A stretch of 64,000 nucleotides of DNA from the NCBI RefSeq assembly GCF_011250645.1, contig NZ_JAANNO010000006.1, positions 206,762 to 270,761 of the forward strand, given 5' to 3'. The DNA is from Motilibacter aurantiacus (GTDB taxonomy: Bacteria > Actinomycetota > Actinomycetes > Motilibacterales > Motilibacteraceae). Position numbers and translations under genes: made by a program. Positions 1 to 7,873 of this stretch are shown one piece after another (the stretch's first letter is position 1; the number at the start of each line of letters is the position of its first letter). The notes beneath the pieces are model-generated. The model was not told where the DNA came from. It saw only the letters and a program-made list of their open reading frames with translations, and made no database searches.

Positions 1-347
1 TAGCTCACCGAGTCGTCGAGCGTGACGCGGTCCGCGGGGTCACCGACGCCCGACGACGGCTGTGCAGGCGCGTCGAACAGGGGCTCGGGCAGCCACGGCC
101 CGACGTACGCCTCGCGCTGGACCCGCGCCGACCGCAGCACGTCGAGCGCCCGGCGCGACACGGCCACCACCGACCACGCCTCGACGTCGCGCACCGCCTC
201 GTCGGCATCGGCGGCCACGAGCCTCAGCCAGCAGTCCGAGACGACGTCCTCGGCCTCCGCCACCGTGCCGACGACGGCGTACGCGATGCCGACCAGCCGG
301 GAGCGGATGCGCGTGTAGTCCGCGGCCAGCTCCTCGGGCCTCGTCAC
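1..347 (-). CDS. ECF sigma factor, ECF41/SigJ-like (5' part only)
   Basis: The gene starts at GTG 345-347 and runs off the left edge, so only about 115 N-terminal residues are present. They show a sigma-70 region 2 (YTRIRSRLVGIAYAVVG, then a helix with AEDVVSDCWLRL) and the linker toward region 4. The ECF41 assignment rests on three things: the SigJ-like N terminus, the coupled NmrA-like gene (ECF41 factors are typically linked to carboxymuconolactone decarboxylase, oxidoreductase or epimerase genes), and exact ECF41-type promoter motifs just upstream of the operon. Its GTG overlaps the TGA of the NmrA gene by 4 bp (344-347), which implies translational coupling. The diagnostic C-terminal SnoaL-like regulatory domain lies outside the window, so the group assignment cannot be completed here. 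Confidence 0.85.
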   Translation of the reverse strand, partial: MTRPEELAADYTRIRSRLVGIAYAVVGTVAEAEDVVSDCWLRLVAADADEAVRDVEAWSVVAVSRRALDVLRSARVQREAYVGPWLPEPLFDAPAQPSSGVGDPADRVTLDDSVS

Positions 348-1108
348 GGGCGGCCACCGCTCGTGGCGAGGAGGTACTCGTCGTACGTCTGCTTCGCGTG
401 CACGAAGTCACCTTCGGGCAACAGGCCACCGCCCGACAAGGCCCTCCCGGTGGCACCGGGGACGGGGACGGGGATGACGAGCCGGCGCGAGCCCTGCGCA
501 CTCAGCAGCCGGCGCACCATCTCCGGCATCATCAGCTGCTCCGGCCCGGCGATGGGCGTCGCCATCCCCTGCGGCTCCCGCTGCACGAGCCGGACGAGCT
601 CGGCGGCGACCTCGCGGGCGGCGACCGGTCGGCTGAGCATCCGGGGCACGGGGACGAGCGGCCCGCGCACCCCGCTGAGCAACTGCCCGGCGAACTCGTG
701 GAACTGCGTGGCACGCAGCACGGTCCAGGGGCCCCCGCCGGCCGCGAGCAGCTCCTCCTGCCGGAGCTTGCCGGCGTAGTAGCCGAGGCCGACCCGGTCG
801 ACGCCCACCACCGAGAGCGCGACGAGGTGGCGGACGCCGGCGCGGGCCGACGCGTCGAGCAGGTGGCTGGTCGCCGTCCCGAAGTAGCCCAGCGACCGGG
901 CCCGGCTCGTCGTCGTCACGTTGCCCACGTCGACCACGGCGTCTGCCCCGTCCAGCGCCGCGTCCAGGCCGCGCCCCGTCGTCAGGTCGACCCCGTGCGA
1001 CCGGGAGAGCACGACAGGCGTGCAACCACTGCTGCGTAGTTCCTGAATCACGAGTCGTCCCATGAGGCCCGTCCCGCCCGCCACCGCGATCGTCATCCCG
1101 TTCGTCAT
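344..1108 (-). CDS. NmrA-like NAD(P)-binding reductase/epimerase (SDR superfamily)
   Basis: A protein of 254 residues with an N-terminal Rossmann motif (VAGGTGLMGRLVIQEL), a DAVVDVGNV strand and a substrate region typical of atypical SDR/NmrA proteins (VALSVVGVDRVGLGYYAGK, with a YxxxK-like Y-Y-x-G-K). The probable role is NAD(P)H-dependent reduction or epimerisation of an unknown small molecule in the cytoplasm. I chose ATG 1106-1108. The longer in-frame ATG at 1144 lies inside the -35 element of the promoter and cannot be in the mRNA. An ATG at 1096 is an alternative. The gene is first in the operon with the ECF41-like sigma gene and so is a likely autoregulated target. Confidence 0.85.
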   Translation of the reverse strand: MTNGMTIAVAGGTGLMGRLVIQELRSSGCTPVVLSRSHGVDLTTGRGLDAALDGADAVVDVGNVTTTSRARSLGYFGTATSHLLDASARAGVRHLVALSVVGVDRVGLGYYAGKLRQEELLAAGGGPWTVLRATQFHEFAGQLLSGVRGPLVPVPRMLSRPVAAREVAAELVRLVQREPQGMATPIAGPEQLMMPEMVRRLLSAQGSRRLVIPVPVPGATGRALSGGGLLPEGDFVHAKQTYDEYLLATSGGRP

Positions 1109-1116
1109 GCCGGATG

Positions 1117-1143
1117 GACGGGCGAGGGCGCGCAGGTGTGACA
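1117..1143 (-). promoter_or_regulatory. ECF41-type promoter for the NmrA-sigma operon
   Basis: On the minus strand TGTCACA (1143-1137) is followed by exactly 16 bases and CGTC (1120-1117). This is the -35/-10 pair reported for ECF41 sigma factors. The chosen ATG lies only 8 bases beyond CGTC, so the transcript would be leaderless or nearly so. Confidence 0.75.
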
Positions 1144-1163
1144 TCAGGAGGGCGAGGCGGCCA

Positions 1164-1190
1164 TGTCACACGCCGCGGCAGTGTCCCGTC
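1164..1190 (+). promoter_or_regulatory. ECF41-type promoter for the NDH-2 gene
   Basis: TGTCACA (1164-1170), 16 bases, then CGTC (1187-1190), about 52 bp upstream of the ndh-like ATG at 1243. It mirrors the minus-strand element; the two -35 boxes lie within a 9-bp inverted repeat (GTGTGACAT ... ATGTCACAC), so both divergent units should answer to the same sigma factor. Confidence 0.75.
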
Positions 1191-1242
1191 CTCGTGGTGA
1201 AGGCGCCCATCAGGGACGCCGGAAGCCCGCCAGGAGGGCACC

Positions 1243-2903
1243 ATGAGCAACGGTCGGAGGCGCATCGTCATCGTCGGCGGAGGGTTCGCGGGGTTCTACG
1301 CCCTGCGCCACCTGCAGCGGCACCTGCCGCGCGGGCGGGCCGAGCTGGTCCTCGTCAACCCGACGGACTACCTGCTCTACAGCCCGCTCCTACCGGAGGT
1401 GGCCACCGGGTCGTCGAGGCACGGCACATCGCTGTCTCGCTGCGCCGCGCGCTGCCGAAGGCCCGGCTCGTCCTCGGCCGCGTGTCCGCCGGGGACCTGT
1501 CCGGCCGGACCGTCACGGTCCGCTCGATCGACGCGAACGGCGAGGAGCGGGACGAGGCCCTGCACTGGGACCGACTGGCACTCACGCCCGGGTCGGTCAC
1601 CCGGCAGTTCGCGATCCCCGGCGCGCCGGACCACGCCCGCGGGCTCAAGACGCTCGTCGAGGCGGTCTACCTGCGTGACCACCTGCTGCGCCAGCTCGAC
1701 CTGGCCGATGCGCTGCCCGACACGGCCGAGGGCCGCGCCGAGCGGGCCGCACTGCTCACGGTGGTGGCGGTCGGCGCCGGCTACACCGGCACCGAGGTCG
1801 TCGCGCGGACCCAGCGCTGGCTGCGCCGGATCGAGCGGCGGTGGAGCCGGACGAACGCGCGCGACGTGCGGTGGGTGCTCGTGGACGTCTCGCCGACGGT
1901 CCTGCCCGAGCTCGGACCGAGCCTGGGCCGGCGGGCGCTGCGCCTGCTGGAGAAGCGCGGCGTCGAGGTGCGGCTGGGCGTCTCGGTCGCCGCGGGCGAC
2001 GAGCGGGCCGTGCGGCTGACCGACGGCACCGCGGTCGCCACGCGCACCCTGCTCTGGGGAGCCGGCGTCGCCCCCAGCCCGTTGATCGAGAGCCTCGGCC
2101 TGCCCACCCGCCGCGGGCGCCTCGTCGTCGAGCCGGACCTGTCGGTCCCAGGCCTGGCCGGTGTCTGGGCCGCGGGCGACGCGGCCGCGGTCCCCGACCT
2201 GACCGCCGCGAAGCTCGACGGGGAGCGTCCGGCGACCCCGCCCACCGCCCAGCACGCGCAGCGCCAGGGCACCGCGCTCGGCCGGAACATCGCGGCGAGC
2301 CTCGGGGTCGGCACGCCCCGGGCGTACAAGCACAAGGACCTCGGCCTCGTCACGGACCTCGGCGGCTGGGACGCCGTGGCCAAGCCGCTCGGCGTGCCGC
2401 TCACCGGGCCGCTCGCCAAGGTGGTCACGCGGGCCTACCACCTGTACGCCCTCCCGGCCATGGCGAACCGGCTGCGCGTCGCTGCCGACTGGCTGTGGCA
2501 GAGCGTGCTCCCGCCGGAGTCGACGCAGCTGTGGGTCGTCCGGTCGGAGGACGCGCGGCTGGCGGTCGCCCAGGGGACCGGGATCTACGGGCCGCCGGCG
2601 CACGCCGGGCGGCGGACGAGGCGGCCCGGGCACCGGGCCTTCAGCCGCTACAGCCGGACGAGGGGGCCGGTGTCCCTGGTCAGGGCGAGCAGCAGCTCGC
2701 GGGCGCGGCGCAGCTGGTCGACGTCGTACCCGCCCTCGTACAGCCCGGCGACCGCGGTGCCGTCGGCCGCCCGCACGACGAGGAAGGTGCGCTGGGGGTC
2801 CAGCCCGTCGGCCGACAGGGCGGCGTCCCACCGCTGCTGGTCCCGGCGCATCGCCTCGGTCACGCCGGGGACGGAGGACAGCGCGGCGACGAGCAGGACG
2901 TAG
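1243..2903 (+). pseudogene. Type II NADH dehydrogenase (NDH-2-like FAD oxidoreductase), frameshifted
   Basis: Two frames together give an NDH-2-like flavoprotein. From ATG 1243 (upstream GGAGG) the first frame reads the FAD-binding IVIVGGGFAGFYALRHL and LLPEVATG. At about 1410 similarity moves to the -1 frame: VVEARHIAVSLRRALP, the NAD motif VVAVGAGYTGTE, the second FAD motif VWAAGDAAAV and a C-terminal part to about 2600. Adding one G to the GGG at 1408-1410 restores a single frame (VATGVVEARH). NDH-2 would oxidise NADH and pass electrons to menaquinone at the membrane. The restored frame has no stop until 2903 and so runs about 256 bp antisense into the convergent tetR gene; the true C terminus is unclear. 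Either a real pseudogene or a sequencing error in a G run. Confidence 0.8.
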
Positions 2904-3220
2904 TCCACGTCGAGCGTGTCCTCGATGAGGGCGTCGAACGTCACGCGCACGTACGCCCGGGCCAGCCGGCCCGGAGCACGGTCGGCCGGGTCGACGGCGC
3001 TCTGCACGGCCTGGAAGAACTGGTCGGCCTGGTCGTTCGCGACCTCGAGCAGCAGGGCGTCGCGGGAGCCGAAGTGGTGCAGCAGGCCGCCCTTGGAGAC
3101 GCCGGCGTGCCGGGCCACGACGTCGAGGCTCACCCCTGCCCCGTGGGCGACGACCGCGCGCGCAGCGGCGTCCAGCACCGCACGTCGGGTCCTCGCCGTG
3201 TCCCGCTCGCGTGGTGGCAC
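2648..3220 (-). CDS. TetR family transcriptional regulator
   Basis: A 190-residue TetR repressor. Residues about 5-50 form the helix-turn-helix domain (TRRAVLDAAARAVVAHG, VARHAGVSKGGLLHHF), followed by an all-helical ligand domain. GTG 3218-3220 is chosen because of a GGGAGG ribosome site just upstream; the open frame extends further but without similarity. It is divergent from the MFS exporter at 3306, and two near-identical operator-like sequences lie between them, so it probably represses the exporter and itself. Its 3' end overlaps the antisense tail of the NDH-2-like gene. Confidence 0.9.
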   Translation of the reverse strand: MPPRERDTARTRRAVLDAAARAVVAHGAGVSLDVVARHAGVSKGGLLHHFGSRDALLLEVANDQADQFFQAVQSAVDPADRAPGRLARAYVRVTFDALIEDTLDVDYVLLVAALSSVPGVTEAMRRDQQRWDAALSADGLDPQRTFLVVRAADGTAVAGLYEGGYDVDQLRRARELLLALTRDTGPLVRL

Positions 3221-3256
3221 CGCGCCCTCCCGTGCACCGAGTTGGCTCCAGCATAG

Positions 3257-3293
3257 CCGACCAGATGGTTTGCAGTGCCGACCGAATGGTCGG
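3257..3293. promoter_or_regulatory. Tandem TetR operators
   Basis: Two related sites, CCGACCAGATGGTT (3257-3270) and CCGACCGAATGGTCGG (3278-3293), start 21 bp apart, two helical turns. The second is a clear inverted repeat. They sit between the divergent tetR and MFS genes, 13 bp before the MFS ATG, where repressor binding would block transcription. Confidence 0.7.
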
Positions 3294-3305
3294 TACGGTG
3301 CGAGC

Positions 3306-4853
3306 ATGGCGGAGCTCTCCACGGTCACTGACGCACACCCGGAGCAGCAGCGAGTGACAGCGCGCCAGTGGGGCGCGCTCGCAGCGCTGACGCTCGCGGT
3401 GACGCTGCTCGCGGTCGACGGGACCGTGCTGGCCCTGGCCGTCCCGGCGCTCACCGCGGACCTCGCGCCGACCACCAACCAGCTGCTCTGGATCGGCGAC
3501 GCGTACTCGTTCGTGCTCGCCGGGCTGCTGCTCAGCATGGGCACGCTGGCCGACCGGATCGGCCGCAGACGATTGCTCCTGCTCGGGGTGGCCGGCTTCG
3601 GCGGCGCATCGGTCCTCGCGGCCTTCGCGACCAGCCCCGAGTGGCTTCTCGCGGCCCGCGTGCTGCTCGGCGTCGCCGGCGCCACGCTCATGCCGTCGAC
3701 CCTGTCGATCGTGCGCAACGTCTTCCCGGACCCCTCCCAGCGCACCCGGGCGGTCGCGATCTGGTCGGCCGGCGCCTCCGGCGGCGCCGCGCTCGGGCCA
3801 CTGGTCGGCGGGGTCCTGCTCGAGCACTTCTGGTGGGGCTCGGTCTTCCTGGTCAACGTGCCGGTCATGCTGGTCGTGCTCGTCGCGGTTGCCGCGCTGG
3901 TGCCGGAGTCGCGGGACCCCCGGCCGGGCCGGTTCGACCTGCCGAGCGCAGCTCTCTCGATCGCCGCGATCGTGCCGCTGGTGTGGGCGGTCAAGCACAC
4001 CGCGAAGGAGGGCCTCGACCCCGCCGGCGTGCTGGCCGCGGTGGTCGGCACGGCGGCGGGCGCGGGATTCGTACGCCGCCAGCGGAGCCTGGCGGCCCCG
4101 CTCGTCGACGTGACGCTGTTCCGCAACCGGTCGTTCAGCGGGACCGTCATGGCATCGCTCATCGCCATCTTCGCCTTCAGCGGCCTGCTCTTCTTCTTCT
4201 CGCAGTACCTCCAGCTGGTCCGTGGCTACTCCCCGCTCCAGGCCGGCCTCCGTGAGCTGCCCATCACCCTGGCCTCCATCGCGGTCGCGGCCGTCGCGGC
4301 CGGGCTCATCGGCCGGCTGGGCGTCGGGCGCGCACTGGCCGCGTCGCTGCTGGTCGCCGCTGCCGGGCTCGCCGTCCTGGCCGTCATGGAGGGCCGTCCG
4401 GGGTACGCCGGGATGGCCGTCGGGCTGGTCGTCATCGGGCTCGGGGTCGGCGTCGCCTTCACCGCGTCGACCGACGCGATCCTCAGCGCCGTGCCACGTG
4501 AGCGGGCGGGGGCGGCCTCGGCCATCTCCGAGATGTCCTACGAGCTGGGGGTGGCGCTCGGCATCGCGCTGCTCGGGACGCTGCACACCCTGCTCTACCG
4601 CTCCGCGCTGCCCGACCTGTCCGGCGTCTCGGCCGGCACGCGCGAGGCCGTCACCGAGTCGCTCGCCATGGGCGCGCAGCAGGCCGCCGCGACCGGTGAG
4701 GGCGGCGCCGGCCTGCTCGACGCGGCCCGGCACGCCTTCGCCGAGGCGATGCAGCTGAGCTCGGCGGTCGCCGCCCTGCTCCTCGTGGCGGCGGCGGTGG
4801 TCGCGTGGAAGGTCGTCCCGGCCACCGCTCGCGCCGTTGCACCGGACACCTGA
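3306..4853 (+). CDS. MFS drug exporter, DHA2 (14-TM) family
   Basis: A 515-residue protein with about 14 hydrophobic segments. Family motifs are visible: motif A GTLADRIGRRRLLLLG after the second helix, motif C-like GPLVGGVLLEHFWW in helix 5, and an N-terminal LDGTVL-like LAVDGTVLALAVPAL. DHA2 members are proton-driven exporters of cationic drugs, dyes or antibiotics in the cytoplasmic membrane. Start ATG 3306 lies just after the TetR operators. The divergent repressor suggests induction by its own substrate, which cannot be inferred. Confidence 0.92.
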   Translation: MAELSTVTDAHPEQQRVTARQWGALAALTLAVTLLAVDGTVLALAVPALTADLAPTTNQLLWIGDAYSFVLAGLLLSMGTLADRIGRRRLLLLGVAGFGGASVLAAFATSPEWLLAARVLLGVAGATLMPSTLSIVRNVFPDPSQRTRAVAIWSAGASGGAALGPLVGGVLLEHFWWGSVFLVNVPVMLVVLVAVAALVPESRDPRPGRFDLPSAALSIAAIVPLVWAVKHTAKEGLDPAGVLAAVVGTAAGAGFVRRQRSLAAPLVDVTLFRNRSFSGTVMASLIAIFAFSGLLFFFSQYLQLVRGYSPLQAGLRELPITLASIAVAAVAAGLIGRLGVGRALAASLLVAAAGLAVLAVMEGRPGYAGMAVGLVVIGLGVGVAFTASTDAILSAVPRERAGAASAISEMSYELGVALGIALLGTLHTLLYRSALPDLSGVSAGTREAVTESLAMGAQQAAATGEGGAGLLDAARHAFAEAMQLSSAVAALLLVAAAVVAWKVVPATARAVAPDT

Positions 4854-4917
4854 GAATCACAGCGAACGTCCAGGTAGCGCCCAGTCAGGCGGCAGGCAGG
4901 CCACGAACAGTGAACTC

Positions 4918-5892
4918 GTGCCCTCCGACCTCGCCTTCGAGTCCCCCGCCCGGCTGTGGGCGTTCGCCGGCCTCGCGCTGGCGGCGCTGGCAGCCGGCCT
5001 AGTCCTCCGGCGGCGCCGCACCGCCGAGCAGTACGCCGACGCCGCTCTCCGCCCGTCGCTGGGCGCCGCGCGCACCGGCTGGCGCCGACGGGTCGCCGCG
5101 GCCGGGCTGGCCCTCGGCATCGTGGCGCTCACGACGGCGTTCGCCCGCCCGTCCGTCGTCGCGACGACGAAGGACCAGCGCGCGGTCGTCGTCATCGCCC
5201 TCGACGTGTCCACCTCGATGCAGGTGAACGACGTCGCGCCGAACCGCTTCACGGTCGCGAAGCAGACCGCCCAGCAGTTCGTCCGCGAGCTGCCCGACGA
5301 CATCGACGTGGGGCTGGTGGCGTACAGCGCCGGCGCCCGCCTCGTCGCGGCTCCCACCGCCGACCACGAGTCGGTCGCCGCCGCTGTCGACACCCTCACG
5401 ATGGACGGCGGCACCGCGATGGGCAGCGCGCTGCAGCTCTCGCTCGACGCCGCTCTGCGGTCCCTGGACCTGACGTCTGCCACCGCCGCGGCGGGGAGCC
5501 CGCCCGCCGCCCGGCTCGTCCTGCTCTCGGACGGTGACAGCACGACCGGGACGCCCGTCGAGCAGGCGGTGCAGGCGGTGGCCGACGCACAGATCCCGGT
5601 CTCGACCATCGGCCTCGGCACGGAGTCAGGCGCCGGGCAGGTGTTCGACGGCCGGCAGGTCACGGCGCCGGTCAACTTCGCCCTGCTGCAGCAGATCGCC
5701 GACGGGACGGGCGGCACCGCCTACCGCGCCGCGGGCGCCGCCGAGCTGCAGGACGTCTACACCGACATCGGCGAGCAGATCATCCCGCGGACCGAGCGCA
5801 GGGACGTCTCCGACGAGGTCGCCGGCGTGGGCCTGGTCCTCCTCCTCGGGACGGCCGTCCCGTCCCTCCTCTGGTTCGGCCGTCTCGCCTGA
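4918..5892 (+). CDS. VWA-domain membrane protein (BatA-like), first copy
   Basis: About 324 residues: a short N-terminal region with one TM helix, a basic RRRR stretch, a second TM (AAGLALGIVALTTAFA), then a von Willebrand A domain with the MIDAS motif DVSTS in VVIALDVSTSMQ, and a C-terminal TM (VGLVLLLGTAVPSLLWF). GTG 4918 is chosen because the sequence aligns with the paralogue at 7873 from there; the frame is open back to 4837. It precedes moxR by 47 bp, and its paralogue ends the same cluster. The VWA domain would face outside or act as a metal-dependent adhesion module for an AAA+ partner. No strong ribosome site precedes the start. Confidence 0.85.
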   Translation: MPSDLAFESPARLWAFAGLALAALAAGLVLRRRRTAEQYADAALRPSLGAARTGWRRRVAAAGLALGIVALTTAFARPSVVATTKDQRAVVVIALDVSTSMQVNDVAPNRFTVAKQTAQQFVRELPDDIDVGLVAYSAGARLVAAPTADHESVAAAVDTLTMDGGTAMGSALQLSLDAALRSLDLTSATAAAGSPPAARLVLLSDGDSTTGTPVEQAVQAVADAQIPVSTIGLGTESGAGQVFDGRQVTAPVNFALLQQIADGTGGTAYRAAGAAELQDVYTDIGEQIIPRTERRDVSDEVAGVGLVLLLGTAVPSLLWFGRLA

Positions 5893-5939
5893 CGGCGGCG
5901 CGCACTTCTCAACACCCGCAGAGAGATTCAGGAGTATTC

Positions 5940-6953
5940 ATGCACCCCACCGAGCCGACAGAGACCAGCCACCTGCTCGAGCAGGTGCTGATGGAGATGA
6001 AGAAGGTCATCGTCGGGCAGGACCGGATGATCGAGCGGATGCTCGTCGCGCTGCTGGCCCGCGGCCACGTCCTGCTCGAGGGCGTCCCAGGCGTCGCCAA
6101 GACGCTCGCCGTCGAGACCCTCGGCACCGTCGTGGGCGGCACCTCGGCCCGCCTGCAGTTCACCCCCGACCTCGTTCCGTCGGACATCGTCGGGACCCGC
6201 GTCTACCGCCCGTCCAGCGAGCGCTTCGACGTCGAGCTCGGGCCGGTCTTCGCCAACCTCGTCCTCGCCGACGAGATCAACCGCGCCCCCGCGAAGGTGC
6301 AGTCCGCACTGCTCGAGGTCATGGCCGAGCGTCAGGTGTCGATCGGCGGCCTGACGTACCCGCTGCCCAAGCCGTTCCTCGTGCTGGCCACCCAGAACCC
6401 GATCGAGAGCGAGGGCGTCTACCTGCTGCCGGAGGCGCAACGCGACCGGTTCCTGCTCAAGGTCGACGTGCCGCACCCGAGCATGGGCGACGAGCTGGAG
6501 ATCGTCCGCCGCATGTCGGTCCGCCCGCCGCGTGCGGAGCAGGTGCTCGACACCGACCAGCTGCTGGCCGCCCAGGCCGAGGTGGACGAGGTCTTCGTGC
6601 ACCACGCGGTGTCCGAGTACGCCGTCCGCCTCGTCATGGTCACCCGCGACCCGGCGGCGTGGCAGGCGCCCGAGCTGGCCCCGCTCATCGCGAGCGGCGC
6701 CTCGCCCCGCGGCTCGCTGGGGCTCGTGCAGGGCGCGCGAGCGCTGGCCCTGCTGCGCGGCCGCCGATACGTGCTGCCCGCGGACGTCTCGGACCTGGCG
6801 GTCGACGTGCTCGCGCACCGCATCGTGCTGACGTACGACGCGCTGGCCGACGCCGTGCCGGCCCGCTCGATCGTCGAGAAGGCGCTCGCGGTCGTCCCCC
6901 CGCCGATGGTCGCCCCGGCCCAGGGGGCCGTCGCCGACGCGAGCGCCGCGTGA
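5940..6953 (+). CDS. MoxR family AAA+ ATPase
   Basis: A 337-residue cytoplasmic ATPase: Walker A GVPGVAKT at residues 48-55, Walker B VLADE at about 108-112, sensor-1 region LATQNPIE and an arginine-finger segment LPEAQRDRF. MoxR ATPases act as chaperones that, with VWA-domain partners, assemble or insert cofactors into protein complexes. AGGAG precedes the ATG by 5 bases. The stop overlaps the next gene's GTG (GTGA, 6950-6953), so expression with the DUF58 gene is coupled. Confidence 0.95.
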   Translation: MHPTEPTETSHLLEQVLMEMKKVIVGQDRMIERMLVALLARGHVLLEGVPGVAKTLAVETLGTVVGGTSARLQFTPDLVPSDIVGTRVYRPSSERFDVELGPVFANLVLADEINRAPAKVQSALLEVMAERQVSIGGLTYPLPKPFLVLATQNPIESEGVYLLPEAQRDRFLLKVDVPHPSMGDELEIVRRMSVRPPRAEQVLDTDQLLAAQAEVDEVFVHHAVSEYAVRLVMVTRDPAAWQAPELAPLIASGASPRGSLGLVQGARALALLRGRRYVLPADVSDLAVDVLAHRIVLTYDALADAVPARSIVEKALAVVPPPMVAPAQGAVADASAA

Positions 6954-7873
6954 CCGAGCTCCCTCCCCCGCCACTGGTGCCGCCGGGTACCGTCCGCCGG
7001 CTGTCGATGACGGTGACCCGCCGCCTCGACGGGCTGCTGCAGGGCGACCACCTCGGCTTCCTGCCCGGCCCCGGCGGCGAGGCGGCCGACGCCCGGGCGT
7101 ACGCGGCCGGGGACGACGTCCGCCGCATCGACTGGGCGATCACCGCCCGCACCGGCGAGACGCACATCCGCACCACGGTCGCCGAGCGCGAGCTGGAGAC
7201 GACGCTGCTGCTGGACCTGTCGTCCTCGATGTCGTTCGGCACGGCGACCGCGGAGAAGCGCGACGTGGGCATCGCCGTCGCCGCCGCGTTCCTCCACATG
7301 GCCAAGGGGCCCGGCGACCGGGTGGGCGCGCTGCTGCTCGGGAACGACGGCATCCGCGCGCTGCCGCCGCGGTCCGGCTCCGCCGGGGCGTACGCGACGC
7401 TGAGCGCGATGCTCCGGCAACCGCGGCAGACGGGGCCGTCCGATGACCGGCTGGCCGCCGGGCTCCGGGCCGTGGCCGCCCGCCAGCGGCGCCGCGGGCT
7501 GGTCGCGGTGGTCAGCGACCTGCTCGAGCCCGTGGAGCAGTGGCAGCGCCCGCTGCGCCTGCTCGCTGCCCGGCACGACGTCGTCGTGGCCCAGATCGTC
7601 GACCGGCGCGAGCGCGAGCTGCCCGCCGTCGGCGTGCTGCGCCTGGTCGACCCGGACACCGGACGCGAGGTCGACGTCCGCACGACGCCGCGGGCCCGCG
7701 AGCGGTACGCCGAGGCGGCGGCGGCCCGCGCCGAGGAGCAGCGCCTGGCTGTGCGCGCGGCCGGCGCCGACCACGTGGTGGTGCGCACCGAGGACGACTG
7801 GCTCCCCCAGGTCGCCCGTTACCTGACCCGCCGCCGGCGTACCCGCGCCGTCGTCGCCGCCGGGAGGGCCTGA
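6950..7873 (+). CDS. DUF58 domain protein
   Basis: A 307-residue soluble protein with the DUF58 core (YAAGDDVRRIDW, residues about 47-60) followed by a degenerate VWA fold (LLLDLSSSMSFG). DUF58 proteins almost always sit beside moxR and VWA genes and are thought to be MoxR partners. The start GTG overlaps the moxR stop by 4 bp, and its TGA overlaps the next ATG by 1 base (TGATG), so the four-gene cluster is a tight operon. The Arg-rich C terminus (RRRRTR) has no recognised role. Confidence 0.9.
   Translation: MTELPPPPLVPPGTVRRLSMTVTRRLDGLLQGDHLGFLPGPGGEAADARAYAAGDDVRRIDWAITARTGETHIRTTVAERELETTLLLDLSSSMSFGTATAEKRDVGIAVAAAFLHMAKGPGDRVGALLLGNDGIRALPPRSGSAGAYATLSAMLRQPRQTGPSDDRLAAGLRAVAARQRRRGLVAVVSDLLEPVEQWQRPLRLLAARHDVVVAQIVDRRERELPAVGVLRLVDPDTGREVDVRTTPRARERYAEAAAARAEEQRLAVRAAGADHVVVRTEDDWLPQVARYLTRRRRTRAVVAAGRA

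Noticed and set aside
1109..1144. An upstream ATG at 1144 that would extend the NmrA gene
   Set aside because: It falls inside the -35 box of the ECF41-type promoter, so it cannot be in the mRNA from that promoter; similarity begins downstream.
1377..4733. A minus-strand open frame of more than 1,100 codons
   Set aside because: It is a stop-poor shadow of the NDH-2 and MFS genes, with repetitive Arg/Gly/Asp-rich sequence and no recognisable domain, a usual effect of very high GC.
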